The notes: generated from the letters alone by a model not told the origin. A DNA stretch of 64,000 nucleotides from Xestospongia muta (GCA_963693285.1 OY848918.1:7443156-7507155), one strand, 5' to 3'. Positions 50,330-62,088 are shown, numbered from the stretch's first letter. Numbers and translations are program-made.

Positions 50330-52301
50330 TTACATTTTATGTTTATTTATATGTTCATATGCAGTGTTTATCTGTAACTCAATAGCTTGTTGTTGTGGAA
50401 GAGGCAGATCGTAAATTATGTCAGGCTCTTTTTGAGAGGTTGCCTCAGTTTTTTCAGTTTTTTTTCTTGCTACAATGTAGACAATGCTACTAATAAATAA
50501 AGCAGTGATGACAGCTGTGAGAAATGCAGTGATTGGTACAGCAATGTACACTGTAAAATAAAAACAATATGATATTGTCTATTTACAATTCAATGCAGCT
50601 CTTACAACTTTGTACCTTCCAGTCACATTCTTGATATTTTGTGAAAGTACTCATTGTACATAAATGACAACTATATTGTTGGTAACATGAGTCATCTAAA
50701 TTGGAGATTGTGGTTGTAATTAATTTTAACATTTTATTATGTCACAAAGAAAATAAGCAAATATATATTTAAATCAATTTTTTCCATTGTACTCTCTGGA
50801 CTTGTTGATATTATGTCATTAACTGTACAAAAAGTTCATATAATTATAATAATAATGAAATTGATACTTATTACCAGGTGTCAAAGTAATGTCAATAGAA
50901 GTATACAAGGAGGCTAAAGTCCAAGATAACAAAAAGGCTTTAATAAAATGGTATACTACAATTACAGTAAAGTAGTAAGTACTTAATAAAAACGTTCTAC
51001 AATTTCTTTCTCTCATTTTAACCTTTCACATCTTCATAGATTTTAGATCAAAATTTATGTTATCATTGTATGTATCTGTGGTAACTGACCTACATGAGAA
51101 CTCTGTGCTGTTTTATATGAAAGTAAAATAACTATTAACAAGGAAACATATTACTGTCATATGTTTGCCTCCATATACCTTCAATGTTAACTCCTGGTCC
51201 TTGTCCTACCACATTTTCAGCTGTTACAGTCACACTATATTTGTTACCATAACTAATACCATTAAAAGTGAGTTGTGTTATATTGTTAGTAATATTGTGT
51301 ATTATACTGCCATCAGATGATGTGAGGTTATGATAGATATGATAGTGTGTGACTGGAAGTCTCAGAGAAGAGGGAGGAGACTAAAAGAATTAATATAAAC
51401 ATCAACAAACTATTACTGGAACTACATACCTTCCACTGAATTGTAAGTGTAGTCTGTAGGTCTACAGAGTAAGTAAGATTTATAACAGATTCTGGGACTA
51501 TGAATAACTATTAATTTGTAATGTATAAAAATATAATATTTGCTAACCATCAAATATGAGATACACTAACAGACTACTATTTCCAATCTGACCAACATGA
51601 TCAATATCTTTAACAGTAAATGAGTAGTTATTGCCTTTTACTAGTCCATATATTGTGAGAGATGTGATATTATTTGTTGTATTAACTGATGTCATAGTAT
51701 TGTGTGTTTCATTGAACACAGTTACAATATAATGATCAATACATTGACTACCAGTAACTGGTGATGTCCATGTAACAACTACTGTATGAGGAGTAGTAGC
51801 TACAACACTGAGGTTTAATGGAGCTGTGGGTTTACCTATTAGCATATAATAATAGTAATAATATATACAGTATCTTTGTAAATATCTTACCAATAATCAT
51901 AATGTTACATGTCTTACTACTACCTCCAGCTCCCTCACACACTATATTTTTATTATGTAGTACAGTAGTAGCAGTAAAAGACAGTGTAGATATTATGTTA
52001 TTGTTCTGATATGATACAAACTGTGCAGTAAATGGACCACTAGTATCATTTAGTATATGTTGAAGATTCTGTAGCTGTTCAGTTCCACCCATTAAGTTAG
52101 GAACAGTCCATCTTATCAAGTTAGATCCAATACCAGTACAAGTATATACCACATTATCTTGTAGACAGATATCTTGACATGGAAAAATCACTTCAGATAG
52201 ACATTTCTCTATTGAGAAAGAATGATATATAGTCATAATTTCATCAAGTATTATTATTATGATTTACCTACAAGAAGAGTAATTAGAAGTATATGCATCA
52301 T
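50330..52301 (-). CDS. Receptor Q: tandem duplicate of P
   Basis: Minus-strand gene, about 425 residues. Exons in transcript order: 52301-52268, 52208-51891, 51835-51548, 51497-51430, 51380-51179, 51107-51090, 50913-50875, 50695-50606, 50550-50330. Signal MMHILLITLLV; the Ig domain opens EKCLSEVIFPCQDICLQD; FN3 domains as in P. The 54-nt stalk exon of P (47200-47253) is still visible at about 50765-50820, but its donor has changed (GTATGT lost), so it is probably skipped, which keeps phase. The Cys-rich stalk exon differs (CYQQYSCHLC). The tail has ARKKTEK, DIIYDLP and IELQINTAYEHIN. The FN3-1 donor is GTTAGC in place of GTAAGC. Confidence 0.82.
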
Positions 52302-53238
52302 TTTACAAAATCTTTCCAAACTTGGCACTCTCCAATGAAATCACACTATGTTAATCAAACATAATTTGAAATGATATATGTAAGAATGATGTAATAAATG
52401 AAGCACTCATGATCAATAGTGTTATGTGTAATGGCATCATCATGTGTCATAGTCATGATAATTTTTATTCCATTGGAAATACAATTTATCGAGTTCACTG
52501 CACTGTGAATACTTGATATCCTCATTTTTAATATAATGTTTCTTATTGAGTATACAAAATCAGAAAGTTATCTTATTACAATTAATAGCAATCATCACTC
52601 AATATAATTCTGACTTAAAAACGTTTTGTGTGCAATATTTTAAACTTGCTTTTTACTACTTATTTAAACATGCAAGGATGTCTGACATTTTATCATTACA
52701 AATAAAAGTTTTACAACAGCTAATAGAAAACGTGTATATTAATATTACAAATGATTTTTATAGTCATTTATAATTACTATAATGAGTTGAAGTAAAATTC
52801 ATATTAATATCAAGCACTAACTGTACATGTGACATAGTCATGTTTAGTAGTTTGTCTTGAATAAACAATTAGTTGATATATTAAACTATATACATCATAA
52901 TATGATTATCATCATCATTTTTATGTAGTATATAGTGACTATACCAATTGTATATTGTGTATTAGTGATCCTTCATTGAATAGTAAAGAGGTTGTAATGA
53001 GATAGATATGCATGTATATTAAAATCTGTGTATTTTCATAGTAGAGTAGTTTTAAGGGAATATAGCCAACCAAGTCCTGTAACTAAATTAAAGTATCTTC
53101 ATATATGGAAAACATTTGTTCTATTTAATTAAATCAATAGCAAAAAATTCAAATTAAAAACAGTCCTACACAAATAGTCACTTGAAGTACTAGACATCAC
53201 ATTAAAGCTTGATGCCAGAAATGGACTCAAAACTTTGA
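52302..53238. other. Upstream flank of Q and downstream flank of R2
   Basis: No gene. 53125-53230 is similar to 54350-54440, showing that the 3' flanks of R2 and R1 were duplicated together. An open frame at 52546-52773 lacks support. Confidence 0.5.
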
Positions 53239-53790
53239 TTACTTCTGCTTGACAAGCAATTTACGACTGCATAAATAGCAAAAACAAATACAAAAGTAAG
53301 CATTTAACATTACAAGAATAGATACACAGACACTTATACTAATTATTGCAGAAGTATCACCACAATTATTATCAGCTGTGCCATTGCTATGAATGTCTGA
53401 GACAGTTATATAAAAAGAGAAAACAACAATAATAACAAACTATTATTTTACATTAAACCTACTTATAAAATTGTTGTAGAGAGTTGTGTTTCCATACAAG
53501 TTGTTGGCAATCAAAATGAATGAAAACTTTTCTCCAGAGAAAGTAGTTTCATTAATGATAATAAAAAGGTTATCAGTTACCATGCAAACATTTTTATTAT
53601 TGATTATGTAGCACATCTCATAAAATTGAATAGGAGGTCGTGATGAATTATCACCCTATATCAATAAAATAGACACACCAAATCAAAAAGAGCTACATAT
53701 ATTAACATACTTGCCAAGAAATTATTGCATAAAAGTTAGCATCATCCAAGAAAAATTTGACAGCAACAGAATCAGCATTATTAAGTGGTT
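53239..53790 (-). pseudogene. R2: 3' end of a divergent FN3 receptor, 5' half missing
   Basis: Three exons remain in transcript order: 53790-53711 and 53655-53463 (a second FN3 domain, RPPIQFYEMCYIIN, FILIANNLYGN) and 53396-53239, a last exon with a helix (IISISVCVSILVMLNAYFCI) and a short basic tail (CSRKLLVKQK). The Ig and first FN3 exons expected upstream are absent; a Tc1-type transposase remnant starts 35 bp away. The usual last-exon acceptor is mutated; an alternative AG at 53397-53398 keeps phase. The exons themselves are open, so the loss of the front half is the disabling event. Confidence 0.78.
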
Positions 53791-53825
53791 CTGAAAACAA
53801 TAAATTAATATAACCTTTTTGCACA

Positions 53826-54048
53826 TGGCAGTATATTTGCCAGACTTAAACCCAATAGAGAGCTTATTGGACTATTTAGAGAGGAAACTAGAAAGATTGC
53901 CAACAGCAACTCTCTCTCTCAATTATGGGACACACTAAATTATCTTTGGGAGAATATACAATCAGAGATAATACAAAATCTGGTCTCATCAATACCACAA
54001 AGATTTAAAGCTGTTATCAAAGCAAGGGGTGGATACACAAAGTATTAG
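53826..54048 (+). mobile_element. Tc1/mariner transposase remnant (C-terminal end)
   Basis: Plus-strand reading gives LPDLNPIESLLDYLERKL, the conserved region around the second catalytic Asp/Glu motif of Tc1-like transposases (PDLNPIE). After a one-base frameshift near 53897 it continues NSLSQLWDTLNYLWENI, LVSSIPQRFKAVIKARGG and YTKY-stop at 54046-54048, the classic Tc1 C-terminus. The N-terminal DNA-binding part and the first catalytic Asp are missing, and no terminal inverted repeats are evident. It sits between the retained and lost halves of R2, so insertion or later recombination at the element probably truncated that gene. Confidence 0.9.
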
Positions 54049-54448
54049 GCATCCTTACTCACAAAAGATATTATTTTATTAGTTTTATAGTCAAACAAAA
54101 ACAATATATAAACATTATGCCTAGCTTAAAACACAGATATTACTTACCATAAAGTTTCTCCAAATTTTATGTAACCGTAACTGACTCCATACCACTAACT
54201 GTAATAAGCTTTCTCTTCAAAAATAGCTGTAATAGCACAGAAATATTATAACGCATCTTTCGCGTAGGTGGCCAAACTCTTTTGAATGCCACGGTATTAA
54301 ACTATAATACACATCATGATGTGATTTAAATTGTTATTAGTATAATTATATCAATACCAAAAATTTCAAATAAAAAACAGTCCCACACAAATAGATATTC
54401 GAAATGTTACTCTCACGTAGAAGCTTGTTGCCAGTAATGGGCTCAAGA

Positions 54449-55725
54449 TCAAATATTTAACACTAAAAGAAAAGACAGACAAACACTAATGCTAACTATT
54501 GTAGAAGTATCATAAAAGTTATCAACTATGCCATTGCTATGAGAGTCTGTAACAGCTATGAAAAGGAAAACAACAATAATAACAAATTATAAATAAACAA
54601 AACTTACATATAAAATTGTTGTAGAGAGTTGTGTTCCCATACAAATTGTTAGCAATCAAAGTGAATGAAACAGTTTGTCCAGAGAAAGCAGCTTCATTAA
54701 TGACAATAAAAAGATTATTAGTCACCATGGAAACACTTTTATTATTGATTACATAGCAAATCTCATAAAATTGAATAGGAGGTCGTGTTGAATTATCTCC
54801 CTATATCAAAAGAACAAATTTACAAGAACTACATATATTCTTACATACTTGCCAAGAAATTATTGCATAAAAATTATCATCATCCAAGAAAGACCTGACA
54901 GTAACAGACTTGGAGTTATTAAATGGTTCTAATCAAAACAAAGTAATAACGTAATTCCAGTTTTGTATGCAGCAGTTGTTTGGTACTGACAGTGATTGTT
55001 TGTATACAATATTAAATATATGCAATAATTTATTTGTAGACAAATATATTGTAAGTACTCACTGTCTAGTATAAAGAAAACAGCATCACTTTCGTCACCT
55101 ATATTCCCAGCAATATCCACACCAGTAACAGTAGCACTATACTCAATATTTTCCCTTACAAAGTCACCAATATCTATACTAGTTTCACTATCAGTGCTAA
55201 CATTGAAGATACAGTTGTCTGAAGTCTTTACAATATAGTGGCTAATGCGAAATGCACCACTCAGAGGAAACCAAGTAATTTTCACTTGATGTGTACCATT
55301 ATGGTCAATATTAAAGTGGACTCCTGTTATTATGGTTTTAAATGGAGCTCCTATTATAAAAGCACAATAATGTTATTTTAAAGAATCTGAAGTTATATGA
55401 TTACCTTTGATGGTAACATTACAGATTTTAGTTGTCACAAAGTCATCACAAATAACTTGAGAATTATTAATAGTGGCAGAGAATGTAATAACAGCAGTGA
55501 GACCATTTGCTTTACTATCCAAAGTGGAACTAAATTTTCCAGAAGTTAATGTTAGACCAGAGTTATCAGATGAAGAAAATATTATGGTCTTATCAGACAC
55601 ATTAAGTCCAACAACTCTGAATCTAATAAAGGTATTGTTTACTGTACAATAATATTGAGCATGATCATATATGTTCCAATTTTGAAGTGGACAATCCATT
55701 GTTACACCAGATACTATTGCAGCAG
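54449..55725 (-). CDS. R1: divergent Ig/FN3 protein with a C-terminal helix and no tail
   Basis: Exons in transcript order: 55725-55405 (Ig-like; MDCPLQNW, AQYYCTV, SQVICDD, KICNVTI), 55350-55063 (FN3; VKITWFPLSG, RISHYIVKTSDNC), 54928-54849 and 54800-54608 (second FN3; ISWQ, RPPIQFYEICYVIN), 54555-54449 (HSNGIVDN, then the hydrophobic end TIVSISVCLSFLLVLNI-stop). Phases agree throughout. I could not find a convincing signal-peptide exon upstream of 55725, so the 5' end is incomplete. The protein ends right after its hydrophobic segment, which suggests a GPI anchor signal or a tail-less membrane protein, unlike every other receptor here. Possibly a decoy or a partner chain. Confidence 0.7.
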
Positions 55726-57019
55726 CTAGAAATAGGAATTAATAATAAAATATTCTCTTATATTGTCTCAAAGATTTCTACCTGTTAATAATTACTTTAA
55801 AACCACTATATACAGCATATTTTATAGCTTCTGAGTCAATACATGTATTCAATAAATCCAGTGCCACATTATTTCATTAAACTCTGAAATATTGTCATTA
55901 ATTGTTTTAATATTATAAATATGAACTCAAGAGCCTTAAAAATGGAGAGGAGCAGAGCAATTTCTTTACATTACAAAACCAAAGTTTCTGAAGACAAATC
56001 TAGACGCTTCTTAGCATGATAAGTTATGCCCATCAAGGTTTGTGCTATTATATACCAAATAAATTCATTGTTACTTGTGTCTTGGCAGTGATTGCAAAAA
56101 AAATTAATTTTATATACAGATGTAGATAGATATATACTACTACTGATCATGACATGACTGAAACAATTACCTAACAGACTTCATGTGTATTCCAAGTAGT
56201 AAATTAATCCAAACATGTAGTAATTTAATTTGAGTTAGAGAGAGTGGCTAACTACTTTTAGATACCAAATGCTTTATTTAAAACTTTCATGTGATAGTAA
56301 ATTGACCCCATTTTCCACAGGATCTTTAAGAGACCATAGTTTGTTGAACATACCTGTGACTGCAGTCACTGTATGCAATTATCTTTATATATACATAACA
56401 GTTTATATAACTCACTTTAGGTAACCATACAATATGTACATATACTATATATAATATACTACACTGATTCTATCAGTATGCAACAGATTTCCTATTAAGA
56501 GAAAGTGACAGATGTCTTGTTACTTCAGTACAAACATAAGTAGGAAGTAAACTTCACTCTTCTCACAGATTATGATCACTGTTGTTTAACTACTAAAATG
56601 TTAAAATATACCTTGTACTCTGACAATGAAATACAGGTGTATACATAAACAATATATATAATATATTACACTGATAGTAGTAGACAACAGATTTCTTTTT
56701 AAGAGAAGGTGACAAATGTCTCATTACTTTATTACAAACAAAAGTAGGAAGTAGACTACACTAGAATTAAAGCAGCTATTGTCCAACTAATATGATATTA
56801 CAGGATAATCTTGTAGCTCTAACAATCAACTACAGGTGTTTTCTTTCTTTCAGGATCTCATCATGTTTTATATGCAACAAATAAAAGTGACCATGAATTG
56901 GTTATATCAACCAATCAATTCATTTTAAAGTGATACATAGTCTTGTTAATACCTAGTACTGAGCTGAACAATACATCAGGCATTATTTACTAGAGTAAAC
57001 ACACATTGCAACTATAGTC

Positions 57020-57025
<6 letters not shown>
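55726..57025. repeat. Non-coding block duplicated at 58.6-60.1 kb
   Basis: Text around 55830-55960 recurs near 58650-58690 and again at 58910-59035 (shared phrase ACATTATTTCATTAAA). 56160-56340 recurs at 59225-59420, and 56640-56900 recurs at 59750-60040. The copies differ by indels and contain no shared open frame, so they are non-coding duplicates. They lie on the boundary between the minus-strand and plus-strand receptor groups. Confidence 0.75.

Positions 57026-57080
<55 letters not shown>
57026..57080. repeat. (TA)n microsatellite
   Basis: About 27 TA repeats just upstream of Ig fragment S. A shorter one lies at about 60126-60142 in the matching position of the duplicated block. Confidence 0.95.
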
Positions 57081-57084
<4 letters not shown>

Positions 57085-57100
57085 CCATGCTGAAAGAATA

Positions 57101-57414
57101 GCAATGTCTATCTGAAGTAATTATTCCATGTCAAGATATCTGTCTACAAGATAATGTGATATATAGTTGTACTGGTATTGGAGCTAACCTGATAACATGG
57201 CGTGTTTCTAACTTAATGGGTGGAACTGAACAGCTACAAATTTTTCAACACATACTACATGATACTAGTGGTCCATTTACTACACAGTTTGTATCATATC
57301 AGAATAATAATATAATATCTACACTGTATTTTAATGCTACTACTATACTATTTAATAAAGACATAGTGTGCTATAGTGGAGGTGATAGTAAGAAATGTAA
57401 AATAATGATTATAG
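57101..57414 (+). pseudogene. Fragment S: orphan P-type Ig exon
   Basis: A full-length Ig exon of the P/Q/U type (CLSEVIIPCQDICLQDN, YSCTGIGANLITW, DIVCYSG, KKCKI) ends in a normal donor at 57414. Its front lacks the usual TACAG acceptor and follows a TA repeat and an unrelated sequence. No signal exon precedes it, and no FN3 exon follows; at 57540 the text changes to the repeated upstream block. It is an isolated module. Confidence 0.8.
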
Positions 57415-57540
57415 GTAAGATAGAACAACAAAATGTATTATTATTACTGCATCCTGTACATAGGTAAAGTGACTAGTCCATCAAGATATTTACAAAGATA
57501 CTGCATATTGACTATTATTATTATTATTATATACTATAGG

Positions 57541-58124
57541 TGAACCTAACTATTTATTTGGTATAATTTTAAATCATACATCAATTTACAATTTAAGTAT
57601 TTATATCTTACTTAATCCATGATACAACAGGGTAGAGCCAAGAATATGAAGCATCATCAAAGTCAGACGGCAAAGTCAGAGCTTTCTATGTAAATCGAAG
57701 CGTAGTGGGATGATCCAATCATTGTATATCGCCCAGAGGGATGGTCCAAACTTGGGCCGCAATTGTAACTTTAGGGCTTAGGGGAAGTACTGAAGCTCAG
57801 TTATGGGTCACATTTTGTGAAACTTATAGTATATAAATATTATAGAAACTTGGTTCACTTGGACAGTTCGAACCTTGGACCACAATTTAATGCTTAATGT
57901 TTAAGGGTTTTATGGGTAGAGATCGGCATTAATATATGTACTGTAATATATGCTACTAGTACTGTCTTACTTGGCTTCTGTAAATCAACGAATCCTAACG
58001 AAGTGTAACCGATAGGTGTGGCCATCCGATAACGGAACTATTTAAGACCTCCACTTTTTACTTAGATAGACTACTAAACAGATTAATTATCATTATTCTA
58101 TAAATTAACGGCGGTGAACACTAC
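57541..58124 (+). repeat. Repeated upstream block of the Ig modules, copy 1
   Basis: A block of about 500-700 bp that begins with GAACCTAACTATTTATTTG and includes CATGATACAACAG and GAAGCATCATCAAAGTC occurs four times: here, at about 60300-60796, 61360-61915 and 62310-62953. In three cases it leads into a signal-peptide exon; the 61360 copy leads into the inverted fragment V. It is therefore likely the 5' regulatory region copied with each module. Base composition is less AT-rich than the flanks. Confidence 0.75.
58038..58046 (+). promoter_or_regulatory. TATA-like box before module T
   Basis: CTATTTAAG, 87 bases before the ATG of T, followed by ACCTCCACTTTTT. The same box occurs before U and W at similar spacing, which supports a core-promoter role. 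Confidence 0.5.
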
Positions 58125-58378
58125 ATGATGTTCAAGATTATTACTCCTACTTTTCATAGGTATTGATCTATTTATAACCGTTTATGTTCATAATGAGCCT
58201 ACTTTTTATTTCCACATACAGAGCAATGTCTATCTGATGTGATATTTCCATGTCAAGATATCTGTCTACAAGATAATGTGGTATATAATTGTACTGGTAT
58301 TGGAGCTAACCTAATAAGATGGACTGTTCCTAACTTAATGTGTGGAACTGAACAGTTACAAATTCTTCCACACAAATT
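58125..58378 (+). pseudogene. Fragment T: truncated signal plus Ig module
   Basis: ATG at 58125 opens a signal-like exon (MMFKIITPTFH) that is two bases out of phase with the Ig exon beginning at 58222 (EQCLSDVIFPCQDICLQDN). The Ig exon breaks off after TEQLQILP near 58374 and continues into unrelated duplicated DNA. It also has a Cys replacing Gly in the NLMGG block. Not functional. Confidence 0.8.
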
Positions 58379-58399
58379 CTTATACTACGGTTGCTTATA

Positions 58400-60300
58400 C
58401 TGATAGTAATGGTGTTAACATAAGTAGACAACAGAATGATGTCTTGTTACTTCAGTACAAATATAACTAGGAAATAGACTAGATTGCACATACAGATTAA
58501 GGTGGCTATTGTTCTGTTCAACAAATAAGATGTTATTGTAGCTATTGTAGCACCTAAAATAGCAATTTAAAATAGCATATTGTTAACATATCAAAGTTTT
58601 ATATCTGGTAATAACCACTTTAAAACCACTTAATACATACATAGCCTATTTCATGGCATCTGAGTCAACACATGTATTTAATAAATCTTGTACTCTGACA
58701 ATCAAATACAGGTGTATATATAAACCATATATAATATATTACATTGATTGTAACAGTAGGCAACAGATTTCCTATTAAGAGAAAGCAACAGATGTCTTAA
58801 TTACTTCACTAATAACATAGGTAGTAAGTGAATAACATTGTGTATACAAACAGAGGTGACCATTGTCCAACTAATAGGATACTCTAGAAAACCACTATAT
58901 ACAGCCTATTTTATAGCATCTGAGTCAACATATGTATTCAATAAATAAATCCAGTACCACATTATTTCATTAAATTCTGAAATATTGTCATTAATTTTTT
59001 TAAAAGTTATATAAAATCAAGAGCCTTAAAAATGGAGAGATGCAGAATAATCTTTACATTACAAAACCAAAGTTTCTGAAGACAAATCTAGAAGTTTCTT
59101 AGCATGATAAGTCATATCTATAAAGGTTTATGTTATTATATATCAAGTAAATTCATTGTTACCTGTGTGTTGGCAGTGTTTACAAACAAATTTACTTAAT
59201 ATACAGATGTAAATAGATACATACTATTGATCATGCATGACAAGACCAAAACAATTACCTGACACACTTTATGTGTATTTCAAGTAGCAAAATTAATCCT
59301 AACAAGTAGTAGTTTTATTTGAGCTAGAGAGAGTGGCTAACTACTTTTAGATACCAAATGCTTTATTTAAAAGGTTTTATGATTAATAAGCTGGACCATT
59401 TCCCACATGATCTTAAAGAGACCTTATTTCGTTTAACATACCTGTGATCACATGTAATTATACATATACATAACAGTTTATATAACTCATTTTAAGTATA
59501 AACATATACTGTATATATAATATACTACATTGATTGTGTCAGTATGCAACAGATTTCCTATTATGAGAAAGTGACAGATCTTTTGTTACTTCAGTACAAA
59601 CGCGTGTAGGAAGTAAACTTTACTCTTCTTATAGATTATGACCACTATTGTTTAACTAACAAAAATGTAATGTTAAAATATCTTGTACTCTGACAATTGA
59701 ATACAGGTGACATAATTTAATTATGTCACCTGTATGTATACACCTGGTGTATACATAAACCATAAATATATATAATATATTACACTGATAGTAGTAAACA
59801 ACAGATTTCTTATTAAGAGAAAGTGACAAATGTCTCATTACTTCATTACAAACAAAAGTGAAGTAGAAGACTACACTAGAATTAAAGCGGCTATTGTCAA
59901 AAAATAAGATGTTACAGAATAATCTTGTAGCTCTGACAATCAAGTACAAGTGTTTACTTCCTTTCAGGATCTCATCATGTATTATATGTAACAAATAAAA
60001 GTGACCATGAATTGATAAAATCAACCAATCAATTGATTTTACAGTTATACATAATCTTGTTAATACTAGTACATCAGCCATTATTTACTAGAGTAGTCAA
60101 ACAATTGCAACAATAGTCACTACAAATATATATATATATATATGGACCATGGTGAAAGAATAGCACCTTGTTTATTTAAGGCTCAGGGCTTAGGATCTAG
60201 GGTATAATGTTTAATTTATTAACCACATCTACTTATACAGTGCCATCTTTCAGCTGCAGCATGATCACAAAAATTTTAAACTTTACGTATACGCAGTTAA
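58400..60300. other. Duplicated non-coding region
   Basis: Contains copies of the 55.8-56.9 kb block (some present twice). A 141-codon minus-strand open frame (59656-60081) lies here, but the paralogous copy at 56.6-57.0 kb has indels that break it, so I do not call it a gene. Confidence 0.65.
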
Positions 60301-60717
60301 CTTAACATATGCTGAGCCTAACCTAAGTGACTCTTTGTATCATTTTAAACCATACATCAATTTAAAATTTAGTTGTTTTTAACTTACTTATTATTTCATG
60401 ACACAACAGGGTAAAGCCAAGAAAATGAAGCATCATCAAAGTCTGAAGGGTTAGACAAGTGTACGAGACAGAATTGTGTACGGGACTTCTCTGTGATTTC
60501 AAAAATTTACTGATACCTAAAACTAGTGTACAAGGATAAGAAAGCTTTTCATTTAGAGATTTCTACAGAAGCCTAGTGGCCATTAAAGATCCGATCTTGG
60601 GTACTCTCCGTATTGTGGCGCAATTACAACTTTATGGTTTTGGGGATGGACTAACAAATCCCATCAAAAGATACCCAATAGATGTGGGAGGGCATCCGAT
60701 ACTCGAGCTATTTAAGA

Positions 60718-60726
60718 TCCTCCACT
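60718..60726 (+). promoter_or_regulatory. TATA-like box before module U
   Basis: GAG-CTATTTAAG followed by ATCCTCCACTTTTT, 79 bases before the first ATG of U. Conserved with T and W. Confidence 0.55.
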
Positions 60727-60796
60727 TTTTGCTTATGTAGACTACTAAATATATTCCATTTTCATTATTGAATATATTAATACCGACGATCACTAC

Positions 60797-61420
60797 ATGA
60801 TGATCATAGCAAGATTACTACTTCTACTTTTAATAGGTATAGATTTATTTATAACTGTTTATATATGTTTGAAATATAAACCAACTTTTATTCTACAGAG
60901 CAATGTCTATCTGATGTGATATTTCTATGTCAAGGTATCTGTCTACAAGATAATGTGGTATATACTTGTACTGGTATTGGAGCTAACCTGATAACATGGA
61001 CTGTTCCTAACTTAATGGGTGGAACTGAACAGTTACAAATTCTTCAACACATTCTACATGATACTAGTGGTCCATTTACTGCACAGTTTGTATCATATCA
61101 GAACAATAACATAATATCTACACTGTCTTTTACTGCTACTACTGTACTACATAATAAAGATATAGTGTGCTATAGTGGAGGTGATAGTAAGACATGTAAA
61201 ATAATGATTATAGGTAAGATACTACAACAAAATGTATTATTATTATTATTACTATTATTAAAATATTTACAAAGATACTGTATATAGACTACTATTACTG
61301 TTAATATATACTATAGGTGAGCCTACAGGTCCGTTAAATCTCAGTGTTGTAGCTATTGTAAATTATTATGCTGAACCTAACTATTTATTTGTTATTATTT
61401 TAAATCATACATCAATTTAG
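60797..61420 (+). CDS. Module U: signal peptide plus single Ig domain, possibly secreted
   Basis: Exons 60797-60836, 60899-61213 and 61317-61420 give an open frame of 152 residues. Signal MMIIARLLLLLLI; Ig domain as in P/Q (EQCLSDVIFLCQGICLQDN, YTCTGIGANLITW, DIVCYSG, KTCKI). The third exon starts as an FN3 (EPTGPLNLSVVAI) but after about 13 residues switches into the repeated upstream block and stops at 61418-61420. No TM segment remains. It either encodes a small secreted Ig protein or is the front of a gene truncated by duplication. The promoter box and splice sites are intact. Confidence 0.55.
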
Positions 61421-61915
61421 AATTTAGATGTTTGTATCTTACTTATTAATTCATGATACAACAGAGTAAAGCCAAGAAAACGAATCATCATGAAAGTCCG
61501 ACGGGTCGACACGAGCAGAATTGTGTTATTTGTATAGATTTCTGTGTGTTTTCAAAAATTTACTGATCTCTAAGGCAGTTAGTATACAGATGCAACGGGC
61601 TTTTTGATTCCGATCTTTTTAGGAGACCCTTGTGGGACTTCGAGGGACAAACATTGTGCCACACGCTTTATACTTTAAAATATGTGCGGAAGTCCATGGC
61701 TAGTGTATGGCTCGCTATAGACATGTTTTGGTTTATTGAGTCAATTAGAACCTCGGGCCACATACTTTAACACTTAATGTTTAGATTTTAGTAGGTAGAG
61801 ATCAATATTAAAATATACTGATCTCGGACTGTCCCACTGGGCTTCCCTACTTCAATAAATAAGTAAAATTAATGAAGCGTTTTTTATAATAAGAAAAAGC
61901 CTACTTTTTATTTCT

Positions 61916-62088
61916 ACAGAGCAATGTCTATCTGATTGTAGCTGTTCAGTTCCACCCATTAAGTTAGGAACAGTCCATGTTATCAGGTTAGATCCAATAC
62001 CAGTACAAGTATATATCACATTAACTTGTAGACAGATATCTTGATATGGAAATATCACTTCATGAAGTGATATTTCTATATCAACCAA
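61916..62088 (-). pseudogene. Fragment V: Ig exon in inverted orientation
   Basis: The plus strand begins an Ig exon (ACAGAGCAATGTCTATCTGA, 61917-61936), then after 20 bases flips: 61937-62058 is the same exon on the minus strand (HEVIFPYQDICLQVN, YTCTGIGSNLITW, NLMGGTEQLQ). A 44-bp near-perfect palindrome (62041-62084) sits at the other end. This is the trace of an inverted duplication with a deletion. Confidence 0.85.
62041..62084. repeat. 44-bp palindrome, one mismatched pair
   Basis: The two 22-base arms meet at CATG (62061-62064) and pair at all but one position (62048 with 62077). It lies exactly at the end of the inverted Ig piece, as expected for a foldback junction. Confidence 0.9.

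Noticed and set aside
59656..60081. 141-codon minus-strand open frame
   Set aside because: The duplicated copy of this DNA at about 56.6-57.0 kb has indels that destroy the frame, and no domain or splice context is seen.
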